Origin: Patescibacteria group bacterium UBA6489
GTDB taxonomy: Bacteria > Patescibacteriota > Gracilibacteria > BD1-5 > UBA6164
NCBI GenBank assembly: GCA_002435385.1
Contig: DJMN01000016.1
Coordinates: 22,584 to 86,583 of the forward strand
Direction of reading: 5' to 3'
Length of the DNA: 64,000 nucleotides
Below, piece by piece: positions 44,101 to 53,641 of the stretch (its first letter is position 1; each line of letters starts with the position of its first letter). The notes beneath the pieces are model-generated. The model was not told the DNA's origin. It was given only the letters and a program-made list of their open reading frames with translations, and ran no database searches. The position numbers and the translations under genes are program-made.

Positions 44101-44997
44101 TTATATAGGTTTAAATTCATCCCATCAGTATATTTCAGGGTATTCTTTCCAAGGTCATTCACAGATGTTATATTTGCTACATTTTTTACATTCTTCCCTT
44201 TTTGATTTTCATTCTGTCCAGCGATATTCAGAATAACTATCTACTCTTTCTTCTGCATCAGATATAGACATTTCTGGAATTATTTGTTCTGCAATTGATT
44301 CTTCATATCATTGCATTAGACAGTATGGTATAGCTTCTGTAAATGCTGGTATTTTGTGTTTTTTGGCTAGGTCTAATCATTTTTTTATGTAAGGTATTGC
44401 ATTAGATTTTTTAGGTACAACTGTATCTTTGTTTTTATCCGCACTTCATAGTATATGAACAAATGCAAACTGAAATTGGCTTACTCATAGTTTTATAAGT
44501 AGGGCTGATAGTTCTGGTATCTCACGATAATTACTTTTTGTTATAACAGAGTTAATTATGATTTTTTGTCTGAGTTTTCTTAGGTTTATTATTCCTTTTA
44601 CTACTTTTTGCCATGCTCAGGGGTGTTTTACTTGTTTATCATGTGTTTCTGGTTTGAATCAGTGTATTGCAGGACTAAATTCTGTTACTCCTGCATTTAT
44701 TAGTTTTTTTACATAGTCTATGTCTTGAAATCTGGTTCAGTTTGATTGAATCTGTATTTGTTTGTATCAGATATTTTTTGCATATTCTACTGATTCTATG
44801 AGTTTTGTGTGTATTGTTGGTTCTCATCATGTGAAAACTAGGGCTTTGGCTCAGTTTTTGTATTCTCTGTCTAGTATGTTTTTTATTTCTTCTAGGCTTC
44901 TTTGTTTGAACTTTTTTCTTTTGTCTCATTGTACACAGAAGTCACATTGGTTGTTGCAGGCGAATCATACTTTTATATCAGCTCTTTTGTAAGACAT
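44101..44997 (-). CDS. Radical SAM protein with C-terminal Cys cluster
   Basis: A 298-residue radical-SAM enzyme. Near the N-terminus, VGFACNNQCDFCVQGDKRKK holds the CxxxCxxC 4Fe-4S motif (Gly as TGA), followed by ALVFTGGEPTIHTKL (GGEP motif, both Gly TGA). The C-terminus has ECKKCSKYNICEGPWKEYPE, a SPASM/twitch-like auxiliary cysteine set. Its substrate cannot be told; such proteins often modify peptides or act in unassigned maturation. It is divergent from tsaD, with about 110 bases between. Confidence 0.87.
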
Positions 44998-45106
44998 GGT
45001 TTTTTCTGTTAATATTTAGTTTAGGTATATAATATATATTTTAAAAAGATTGCAAAATATTATATTTGGATAATATTAAGTAATGTTAAAAATTTAAAGT
45101 AGAAAT

Positions 45107-46117
45107 ATGTCTAAGGTTATACTTGCGTTTGAGACTAGTTGTGATGATACTTCTGTTGCTTTGTTTGAAGATGATAGGCTTGTGTCTATGGATACTGCTA
45201 GTCAAATCAAGGTACATAATATAACATGATGAGTTGTTCCAGAAGTCGCTGCTAGAGAACATGCTAATGCTATTTTTGGTGTGCTTAATAAAGCGTTAGA
45301 AGAATCTTGAAAAAGTTTAGAAGATATTGATTATATATGAGTTACTATGATGCCTTGACTTATACCATCTCTTTTAACAGGTATAACTGTAGCAAATACT
45401 TTGAGTAATATTTTGAAAATTCCTCTTGTTGAAATACATCATATTGAAGCTCATATTTTTGCTAATTTTTTAGATAGGAGGGAAGATGAAATAAGTTATC
45501 CTTTAGTTTGTTTGACTGTTTCAGGTGGTCATAATGAGATTTATTATATGAAAAATATGTGGGATATGTATAGGATTGGTTGAACTACTGATGATGCTGC
45601 TTGAGAGGCTTTTGATAAAGTTTCAAAAATGATGTGACTTGGATATCCTGGATGACCTATTGTATCTAAATATGCTGATGATTGGGAAAATGAGAAGTCA
45701 AATAAAGGAACTGAATTGTTTCCAAGAGTTTGGCTTGATAAGAATGAGTTTGATTTTTCATTTTCGGGTTTGAAGAGTGCTGTGAAAAGAGAGATAGATA
45801 AGAAAATTAGAGAAAAATGAAAATTAAGTGAATATGATAAAAGGGAGATATCTTATGAGTTTCAGGAGGCTGTTACAGAAGTTTTAGCTTATAAGCTAGT
45901 AAATGCTGCAGAAAAAAAGAGGGTTAAGACTGTGATGTTGGCTTGATGAGTAAGTGCAAATAATAAATTGAAGGAGAAGATATCTGTTTTAGCAAAAGAA
46001 AGGGGATTAAAATTTATTTATCCAAAGATTATAAAATACTGTTTGGATAATGCTGCTATGGTTTGAATTAATGCTTTTTATAAAATAGAGAAAAATAGGG
46101 AGTTTAACCTCACCTAG
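45107..46117 (+). CDS. tsaD: TsaD, tRNA threonylcarbamoyladenosine synthase subunit
   Basis: TsaD transfers threonylcarbamoyl to A37 of ANN-decoding tRNAs. The 336-residue protein has AFETSCDDTSVALF, the metal-binding HHIEAHIFAN (HxxxH), LTVSGGHNEIYYM, DDAAGEAFDKVSKMMGLGYP, FSFSGLKSAV and MLAGGVSANNKLKEKI. The real protein would end about EKNREF; the last codons (AAC CTC ACC TAG) come from a family A palindromic repeat, which supplies the stop codon. The product pairs functionally with the MtaB-like enzyme at 12.2 kb, which modifies the same nucleotide. Confidence 0.95.
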
Positions 46118-46153
46118 CCTCTCCTTGAGGAGAGGAGATTCAGAGGTGAGCCT
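46105..46153. repeat. Family A-like palindrome supplying the tsaD stop codon
   Basis: TTAACCTCACCTAGCCTCTC then CTTGAGGAGAGG, with a second outer pair CTCACCT/AGGTGAG. The in-frame TAG at 46115-46117 lies inside the element. Confidence 0.85.
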
Positions 46154-46159
46154 ATTAAA

Positions 46160-46187
46160 AAAGTTAGGATTTTACAACCCTAACTTA
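46160..46187. terminator. Bidirectional terminator
   Basis: AAGTTAGG-ATTTTACAAC-CCTAACTT hairpin between the ends of tsaD and the winged-helix gene; it overlaps the last codons of the latter. Confidence 0.65.
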
Positions 46188-46777
46188 CTTTTTATTCTTA
46201 GTCTATCAACTATAAACATATTTCCATGTTCTGTTAGAATATTTTTTATAAGTTTATCACCGTATTCAAGTCTATCATAGAAATCTTCTGTTGATATGAT
46301 AGCATACTTTATTTTTTTACTGAAGAAAACACTTGCTAGGAAATCGCTAAAATCATCTTTATCAATTTCTCAAATCATAAAAATGTCTAGAATATTTTTT
46401 CAGTCTTTTATAAGTTTGTCTTTTATATTTTCGTGAACTACAACCAATTCTAGTAAATTTTGAGATTTGAAGTATTTCTTTACTTTTTCTATAGGATCAT
46501 ATGTGTATAAAAATATTTGTCTAAATTCTTTTTTTAGAGGGAATGCTTCGTTTAAATAGAAGATCTTTTTTCTTAGTTCTAATCTATATTTTAGAAATCA
46601 TAGTTGGTGTAGGTTGTCTAGTTCTCTTTTTATTGAATTGATTTGTTCTCATAACTCACGAGAAAGTGCTCTCATATGGAATCAATCATTATTTCAAGAC
46701 TCATATTCTAAGAAAAATTTTTCTAGTATTTTAGCTCTACAGTTAGATCAGAAGATTTTTGTTAAATCTAATTTCAT
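46172..46777 (-). CDS. Winged-helix transcriptional regulator-like protein
   Basis: A 201-residue protein. The N-terminal region KIFGSNCRAKILEKFFLE, MRALSRELGEQINSIKRELD and NLHQLGFLKYRLELRKKIFY reads as a winged helix-turn-helix of the ArsR/MarR superfamily. The C-terminal part (LELVVVHENIKDKLIKDGKN then ILDIFMIGEIDKDDFSDFL) resembles the small regulator-plus-nucleotidyltransferase-like arrangement found in CPR and archaeal proteins. That comparison is tentative. The HIT gene starts upstream on the same strand (24-base gap), so they are likely an operon. Confidence 0.72.
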
Positions 46778-46801
46778 TTAATTTATATTATTTTTAATAA
46801 C

Positions 46802-47215
46802 TTAAAATCATTGTTTTCTTAGCATATTTTCAATGTCTGTATCAAAGATTTTTCCTGGTAAAAAGTGGTAGTGCATATGGTTTAAGGATTTTCATCCATT
46901 GGTTTCTCTTAAGAAAGAGAAGTAATCTTGTCATTCAAAGAAGTCTCTCATAAATTTTTTTACAGTAATTAGTTCTGTTTGTTCATCTTGTGTTAAATTA
47001 TAACTTTCTGTAATGTGTCTATTCGGAATAGCTAGAAGGTGTTTTTCTAATCATAGGTAAGGATATTTGTTATATCTTATATGAAAGAATTTTCATTTCC
47101 ATATTATAAGTATTTTTTCTTTTTCTGAAATAGTGTCACAAAATGGACAATTTTTCTCTCATCAGTCTTTTGGTCTGTATTTATTCCAGTTTTCTCTGTT
47201 GAATTGTATTTTCAT
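46802..47215 (-). CDS. HIT-family protein
   Basis: A 137-residue histidine-triad nucleotide-binding protein. The N-terminal NCPFCDTISEKEKILI contains a CxxC zinc half-site. The active-site triad is in NGGKSLNHMHYHFLPG (HxHxH, the middle His nucleophilic). Such proteins hydrolyse or transfer nucleotidyl groups (ApnA, AMP-lysine and similar). The Gly residues before the triad are GGA and TGA side by side. It is the first gene of a two-gene unit with the winged-helix regulator. Confidence 0.87.
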
Positions 47216-47395
47216 TTTTTATTTTGTTTTTGTTGTAATAAATCAGGTTTTTTAGGTAAAATTCAAAACTTTATATTTTTTAGTTTTTTATATGCATAAA
47301 ATACATAAAATTAGTAAAAATTCAAATATAAAATTGATTTAAGAGATATTTTATTTAAAATTGTTAAGATTCAATATATTTTAATAAATTTTTTT

Positions 47396-48679
47396 ATGTT
47401 GTCTTTGAAAGAGGAATTAGAAAAAAGAGGTTTATTATATCAAGTTTCAAGTGAGGATTTATTTGAAAAGTTTGATAAATGAGAATGAAGTTTTTATTGT
47501 TGATTTGATCCTACTGCAGATTCTCTTCATCTTGGAAATTTTATAGGTTTTATGGTTGCTATACATCTTATGAGAAGGTGAAATAAATATATCGCTTTAA
47601 CTGGTTGAGCAACCGGTATGATATGAGATCCAGGTGGAAAAGATGCAGAGAGAAATTTCCTTTCTAAGGAAGATTTAGAGAATAATAAAAAGGCTATTTC
47701 TACTCAGATTAAAAAAATTACAGATAATTTAAAAGAGTTTACTTGAGAAAAATTTAAGTGTGATTTTGTTGATAACAAAGATTTTTATGTAGATATGTGA
47801 TATTTAGATTTCTTAAGAGAGGTTTGAAAATATATCACTGTTAATAATATGATAGCTAAAGATACTGTAAGAAAAAGAATAGAGGATCCAAAGCAATCTA
47901 TTTCATATACAGAATTTTCATATATGTTGCTACAAGGGTATGATTTTGTAAAATTGTATAAGGATGATGGAGTTACTCTTCAAATAGGATGACAAGATCA
48001 ATGGTGAAATTTAGTAACTGGTACTGAACTAATTAGAAAGAAGTATGATTGAGATGCTAATGTATTTACTTGGCCTCTTATAACAGATGCTTCTTGAAAG
48101 AAATTCGGAAAATCTGAATGAAATGCTATATGGCTTGATAAGAATAAAACAAGTCCGTATGAGATATATCAATATTTTATGAATACAGCAGATAATGATA
48201 TAGAAAGATACTTAAAAATGCTTACCTTGATAGAACTGCCAGAGATAGAAAAGATTGTAAAAGAGCATATGGAGAAACCAGAGGAAAGAAAAGGACAGAA
48301 GGTACTTGCTTTTAAAGTTGTTGAGATTATACATTGAGTTAAGGATGCTCAAGTTGCTGAAAAAATTTCTGCTTTACTTTTTGGTAAAGATGATAAAGTT
48401 GAGATTATAAAAAATGCTGATGAGGAAGAGATAGCTAGTTTTTATAAAGAGTTAGGATGATGTGAATATGGAGATGAGAGTTTATTTGATATGGTTGTAA
48501 AGGCTGGACTTGCGAAAAGTAATTGAGAAGTTAGAAATGCTGTGAAGTCAGGGGCAATTTATATAAATGAACAGAAAGTTGTTGATTTTAAATATGATTT
48601 TTCTGATGATTTTATAAACGGTAAAGTCTTGCTTGTGAGAAAGGGGAAGAAAAATTTTTGATTAGTATTAAAAAAATAA
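47396..48679 (+). CDS. tyrS: Tyrosyl-tRNA synthetase
   Basis: A 427-residue class I synthetase that charges tRNA-Tyr. It has YCGFDPTADSLHLGNFIGFM (HIGH-type HLGN), LTGGATGMIGDPGGKDAERN, tyrosine-binding YMLLQGYDFVKLY and LQIGGQDQWGNL, and the KMSKS-type motif KKFGKSEGNAIWL. A C-terminal S4 RNA-binding domain follows (KSNGEVRNAVKSGAIYINEQ). The terminator hairpin overlaps the stop. Many of the invariant glycines (GGQDQWGN) are TGA. Confidence 0.96.
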
Positions 48680-48705
48680 ACTAGTATTTCTAGTTTATTT
48701 TTTTG
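48671..48705 (+). terminator. Terminator overlapping the tyrS stop
   Basis: AAAAAATAAACTAG-TATTT-CTAGTTTATTTTTT hairpin; its 5' arm contains the TAA. Confidence 0.8.
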
Positions 48706-48781
48706 TGTGTATTTTTGTTACAAAGGGTTAAAACCCTCTGTTGACTTTTTATATGTAAATTATTTTTTAATTATTTTTATT

Positions 48782-49267
48782 ATGAATTTTTTAAATGGTT
48801 TTGTTTGTTCTGATGAGTTTATTGATTTTATTTTGGAAGAAAGATTAGAGTGATGTGAGTATTATTTAGAAAAGTTAACAATAGGTGAGCAGATAGATTT
48901 ATGGGAGTGTTTAGAGAAAAGAATGAATGAGCTTTGAAACTCTCCAAAGGAGGTAGGTAATTATTCTATTATGATGGAAGTGAAAAGGCAAAATTCTGTA
49001 AATCTTTTGAAAAATATGGAGAATGGAATAGTTTATAAGGTCATACAGAAGGAATATCCAGATTTAGAGATTGAAAATATAACTGATGTGAGTGTTAGAG
49101 ATGATTGAAATATCAGTTTTAAGAATGGAGATAAGTATTGGTTTGTTTTTGGTGTTTTGGCTATGGAAATTCCTGCTTCAAGAATAAAAGAATTTTATAA
49201 TCCTGTGGATTCTGTCGTTGTCTATGCTTGAGATAAGGTCGTAGAGATTCATGGGATTAATGTTTAG
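48782..49267 (+). CDS. Hypothetical cytoplasmic protein (161 aa)
   Basis: Acidic protein MNFLNGFVCSDEFIDFILEE, with a helical N-terminal half and a beta-rich C-terminal half (DVSVRDDGNISFKNGDKYWF then VFGVLAMEIPASRIKEFYNP). No signal, TM or catalytic motif recognised. The frame is open only with TGA as Gly (EGCEYY, ELGNSP, DDGNI). It lies between tyrS and a Mur ligase, transcribed in the same direction. Confidence 0.65.
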
Positions 49268-49310
49268 TAAATTATTTTACATAAAACTTTTTTCATATAA
49301 TATCTTTATC

Positions 49311-49316
49311 TATAAT
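49311..49316 (+). promoter_or_regulatory. -10 box, putative leaderless promoter
   Basis: TATAAT 9 bases before the Mur ligase ATG at 49326. Confidence 0.5.
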
Positions 49317-49325
49317 ATTATCAAT

Positions 49326-50627
49326 ATGAAAAAGATTATTGTAAAATCGTTGTATAAATTTTTAGCTTTTTGTTCTAGAATTTATTTAAAGAGAACAAAA
49401 CCTTATATTATCTGAATAACAGGAACTGTCTGAAAGACAAGTTCTAGGATGATAATTGCTCAGATTTTGTGAAAATATTTAAAAGATAAAGTAGTTTATA
49501 CTTCTCCAAAGAATTTCAATTCTGAAATATGAATAGTTTGTTCTATTTTTAAAATAGAAAAATTTATCCCTTCTTTTTCATATACTATTAAACTTTGCTT
49601 TAAAATAGTATTTGAGTCTTTGTTTGCTTGAAAAAAATATGATGTAGTAGTTTTAGAGTATGGTGTAGATCATCCTTGAGATATGGATTTTTTACTTAGT
49701 GTAGCTAAACCTGATATATCTGTTTTCACTAGATTGGATAATGTTCATGTAGAGTTTTTTAAGGATAAAGAGTCTATTTGAAGAGAAAAGTTTAAGTTGA
49801 TGGAAAATACAAAGGAAAAGGTTTATTTGAATTATCAGGATGAGTTTTGTAGAAAGAATGCTGATAAGTTAAAAATTCCATTTAAGTATTATTTTTGATG
49901 AGATATTGAGGCTAAAAATTATAATTTGATTTTAGAAGATTATAAGATAACTGCAAAGTTTGATGTCTGAGAAGGTGTTATAAAGACTAATCTACTTTGA
50001 GAAGAAAATTCTGATTATGTTGTTTTGGCTTTAGATATTTTAAAGACCATTTCTTGAAATGATTTTATGGAGGGGAAAGAGGAGTTGTTTTTAGAGTTAG
50101 AAAATCAAAAGTGAAGGTTTTGAGTATTTAAATGAATAAATGGTTCTATTCTTGTTGATAGTAGTTATAATTGTAGTTTTAAGAGTATGAATAAAATGAT
50201 AGAAAATACTACTTTTTTACAGAAAAAAGTATTTCCAGATTATAAAGTTGGTTTTGTATTGTGAGATTTGAGAGAACTTTGAAATGAGAGCGGAGAAACT
50301 CATTGAAAACTTGTTGATATTTTAAAGGATGTCGATTATTTGATTACTGTTTGAAGGGAGATGAAAAGTTATGTAGCTTCAAAAATTAGTTTTGCGAAGA
50401 ATTTTTTATCTTCAAGAGAAGCTTGAGAGCAGATAAGGAATGATTTAGAAAATAGTGGTGAAAAGTATATTATTTTGTTTAAGTGAAGTCAAAATACTAT
50501 TTTTGTGGAAGAGGCTTTAAAGTGTGTTTTAGAAAATAAGGATGATGTAAAGAATCTTGTGAGGCAGGATGAGGAGTGGATGAGGAGGAAGGAGAGGTTT
50601 TTTGAAAGTTTTTGAGAAGATAAATAA
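49326..50627 (+). CDS. MurF-like Mur ligase lacking the N-terminal domain
   Basis: A 433-residue Mur ligase family protein. The ATP-binding loop IIGITGTVGKTSSRMI starts only about 32 residues from the N-terminus, so the substrate-binding domain 1 present in ordinary MurF is missing. Further motifs are VLEYGVDHPGDMDFLL (MurF-type E-x-G-x-x-x-P-G-D/E), TRLDNVHVEFF, ILVDSSYNCSFKSM and LFKGSQNTIFVEEAL. The role is amide ligation in cell-wall or related amino-acid addition; the exact substrate is unclear. It begins with a hydrophobic, basic stretch that may associate with the membrane. Confidence 0.83.
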
Positions 50628-50665
50628 GGTGTTTTATTAAAGTTTTATTCCTTAATTGAAGAAGA

Positions 50666-51820
50666 ATGAAGTTTGAAGTACCTTTTAATAACGATCCTGA
50701 AATTATAGATTATTATGTAGAAAGGAAAGAACATATTCATTTTGTTTATTGAAAGGCAGATGATTGATTTTCTTCTGGAAGAAAAATGGAAAATAAAGAA
50801 ATTATTTCTTTAGATGAATTAATAAAGCTGATACAGAAATTAAAAGGAGAATGAATTTCTTTTAATTATGTTTTAAATTGAAAAACTAGTAATAATGAAG
50901 AGTTTGATTTAGATTTTAGGAAAAAATATGTTGATTTTGTTCGTTTTCTTAAAAATTCATGAGTTGATGTAGTAAGTATCTCAAATCCTGTATTAATTGA
51001 ATTAATAAAAAATGAGATTCCTGATATAAAGATATTTGCATCAGTTATATTGGATGTAAAAAATTTGGTGGAATTAAAACAAGTTATAGACTTGTGAGTT
51101 GATTATGTTTGTTTATCAAAATCACTTTTGAAAAATTTTAATGCTTTGTGAAAGATGGCTAAGTATGCAAAATCTAGAAATGTAGAGTTGTTTTTGATTG
51201 CAAATGATCCTTGTTTAAGTCAATGTGTTATGTCGAGTTATCATTATGATACAATATCATCTAAAAGTATATGAGCAAGAAGTGAAAGAAGTTATCCTAA
51301 GATGAGGTGTACTGAAATATTTTCTTCAAGTGATTCAAGTATTATATCTTCAACATTTATTAGACCAGAAGATTTAGAAATATATGAATATATTTGATTT
51401 AATAATTTTAAATTAACAGATAGAGAACATACAACGGAGTGGAATATCAAAGCTTTTGATTCTTATATAAATAGAAGGTATGAATGAAAATTGGCTGATA
51501 TTATGTGAAATTGGTCAAATCGTTGAAAAAAGTATAAGAAACCGATAAAATTGAACTCAAGAAAGTTTAATTTAGATGCGATAAAAGATTTAAAAGATAA
51601 TATGAGATTTGTTCCTTATATTGATAATAGAAAGTTAGATAACTATTTGGATTTTTGGTTGAAGTATAGAAAAGATGGTTGTGCTAATGAATTGTGTGAA
51701 GAGTGTTTGTATTGTGAAAAAATATGAAAGAGAGCAATAAAAAGAAATGTGGAGGAGAGAAGTATTGTGAGTTCAAATATACAAAAATGTATAAATAAGA
51801 TTTGTAGTATTGATAGCTAA
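50666..51820 (+). CDS. Peptidase U32-like protein with Cys clusters
   Basis: A 384-residue protein reading MKFEVPFNNDPEIIDYYVER. The order of elements suggests the TIM-barrel U32/UbiU-like family: FVRFLKNSGVDVVSISNPVL, IKIFASVILDVKNLVELKQV, VELFLIANDPCLSQCVMSSY, then C-terminal GCANELCEECLYCEKIGKR. Some U32 proteins bind 4Fe-4S clusters and act in tRNA, rRNA or quinone hydroxylation; others are annotated as collagenase-like. The cysteines (CLSQC; C-x4-C-x2-C-x2-C) fit a cluster, but the assignment is by resemblance only. It is followed by a strong terminator. Confidence 0.62.
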
Positions 51821-51843
51821 TTATTTCTATAATATATGATAGT

Positions 51844-51880
51844 AAAAAAAGTCTCATTCAATTGAACGAGACTTTTTTTA
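51844..51880. terminator. Bidirectional terminator
   Basis: AAAAAAAGTCTCATTCAA/TTGAACGAGACTTTTTTT between convergent genes; its right end includes the stop of the small membrane protein. Confidence 0.85.
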
Positions 51881-52069
51881 TCTGTAAATTTTATATTTTC
51901 CAAATTTTACATATTCTTCTTTTTTTCATGATTTTGTGAAGTTCATGCTTATGAAAAGTATGTTTATTCAGATGAATAGGAAGAAGCTTCAGATTAGGAT
52001 TGCTAGAAATTCGGGGAATATTATTATTATTATTCAAAATATGATTAGAAATATTGAAAAGATTTTCAT
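51878..52069 (-). CDS. Small two-helix membrane protein (63 aa)
   Basis: MKIFSIFLIIFGIIIIIFPE then FLAILIGSFFLFIGINILFI: two hydrophobic helices joined by a PE turn, with a polar tail SMNFTKSGKKEEYVKFGKYK. It resembles the small DUF3096-like membrane proteins seen in many bacteria. The gene is easily missed because five TGA glycines interrupt it under the standard code. It ends inside a bidirectional terminator. Function is unknown. Confidence 0.65.
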
Positions 52070-52140
52070 GGTTTGTTTGGTTATTAAATAATGTTGGTAT
52101 TTTAATTGAGAAGGGGAATAATTCAAGAAAATTTTGGAAA

Positions 52141-52178
52141 AAAAAGAGATATTTAGATTTAATATAAATATCTCTTTT
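52141..52178 (-). terminator. Terminator of the serpin-like gene (near-duplicate of 53586)
   Basis: AAAAGAGATATTTA...TAAATATCTCTTTT, almost the same sequence as the hairpin at 53586-53622. Confidence 0.75.
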
Positions 52179-52206
52179 ATCACCTATATTAATTTATAAG
52201 GTTAGT

Positions 52207-53511
52207 TTATATTTTTTCTAGACCTGAAATAGGATCAAGAGTGTATTTCTCTTGAATAGTTTCTCCATTATAGTGATATATTTCTAATTTTCCGTTTTTT
52301 GTAGGTCATATTTTTAAATCTTTTTTTGGAGAATTTATTATTATAGTAGTTTCTTTTTTATTTAATTTTGATTTTATATATTCTGCAATTTTTATTTTTA
52401 ATTCGCCTATTATATCATCATTAATGAGAAAAACACCATTTTCTTTTTTGTTAAAAAATTTTACTAGGTAATTAAATAAAGTTTTATTTTCTAATATATC
52501 TGTTTCTTCTTTATCTCAAATTGTAAAATTTAGGTTTTTTAATTTAGGTAAATATTCATTTAAAAATTCTTCCAATTGTATTTCTTCTTGTTTTTTTGAG
52601 TATTCTTTTTTCAGGTGAGAGCTTTTTATATCTTCTTTTGTAATATAATAAGGGGATTCTATTACTTCATTGCTATTTTCAAACCAGACTATAAAGTCTC
52701 AATTTATTATAACTTCAGGAACAGGTAGCCCAGAGCCTGATCATCTCATCATTTCTGCAGCAGCTCCAGTTTTTGAAGAGACTCAACTTTTATCCATTTG
52801 TAATATGGTTTCTATTTTAGCTTGTCAGATTATTCAGGCTCAAGGGATTTTTTTTCATAATAAACATTCTATATCCTCTTTTATAGTTAAGTCTATGTTA
52901 GGAAATGTGACATTTCATTCAGTACTTTCTCATTTTTCTTTCATGAATTCTGAGATTCTTGAATATAGTTCTCCATCTTTTAATTTTCAAGAAAATTTAG
53001 AAATATATAGACTTTTTCATCATTCAGCATCTATTTTTACTACTCTGTTTCCTGTAAATGATTCTCATTCAAATATTTCAACATTTTTTAGTTTTGCTCA
53101 TGAAACTATTTCTCAAGACTCTAATGTTACTTGTGTTTCTTTTCATGGATGTATCCAATCTCATTCTATTTTTTTTGTTGCAGCAACAACTATGCTATTT
53201 TCATTAAAGACAGGAGATAATTGTATGCTGAATCATCTATCAGACAAAAATTTGTTGATTCTATCAACTCTTCATTTATCAGAAATTGTTTCTAAGTTTT
53301 CAATATTGGGTAGTTCTTTTTCCAATTTTTCTAATTGTTCTTTAGTATAAGGGAAGTTTTCTCATAGATCTATTTCAGATATTTTTTTATCTATTCATGC
53401 TTTTGCGAGTATATTACTTAATATACCTGCAATTATATGAGGAGAATCAAAGGTTGATTTATTTTCTAGTGTTTCTTGTGATTCTTTAAATTCACTTGGA
53501 TTTTCTGCCAT
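52207..53511 (-). CDS. Serpin-like cytoplasmic protein
   Basis: A 434-residue protein without a signal peptide. About residues 105-280 follow the serpin core order: VVAATKKIEGDWIHPGKETQ (like the K-G-x-W-x-x-P-F breach strand), SLYISKFSGKLKDGELYSRI, TFPNIDLTIKEDIECLLGKK (like LPKFxIExxxDLxxxLxxLG) and GQAKIETILQMDKSGVSSKT then GAAAEMM (like the hinge EVNEEGTEAAAAT). After that come a short loop, GSGSGLPVPEVIINGDFIVW, and strand s5B-like FEN. A C-terminal extension of about 155 residues is not serpin-like. Serpins are protease inhibitors trapped by loop insertion. The match is by eye and may be remote. Confidence 0.5.
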
Positions 53512-53585
53512 AATTAAGTTAGTTATTATATAATATAGTTAGATAATAACATATTAGTAAATTTATGACAAATAAACTAATATAT

Positions 53586-53622
53586 AAAAGAGATATTTAG
53601 ATTTAATCTAAATATCTCTTTT
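53586..53622 (-). terminator. Terminator of murA (near-duplicate of 52141)
   Basis: Perfect AAAAGAGATATTTAGA/TCTAAATATCTCTTTT hairpin, 20 bases past the murA stop. Confidence 0.8.
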
Positions 53623-53641
53623 AAGTAACATATTATTTTGT

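Noticed and set aside
52670..53350. 226-residue plus-strand frame rich in Ser/Phe/His
   Set aside because: It is antisense to the serpin-like gene, with composition typical of a reverse-strand shadow, no start context and no family resemblance.
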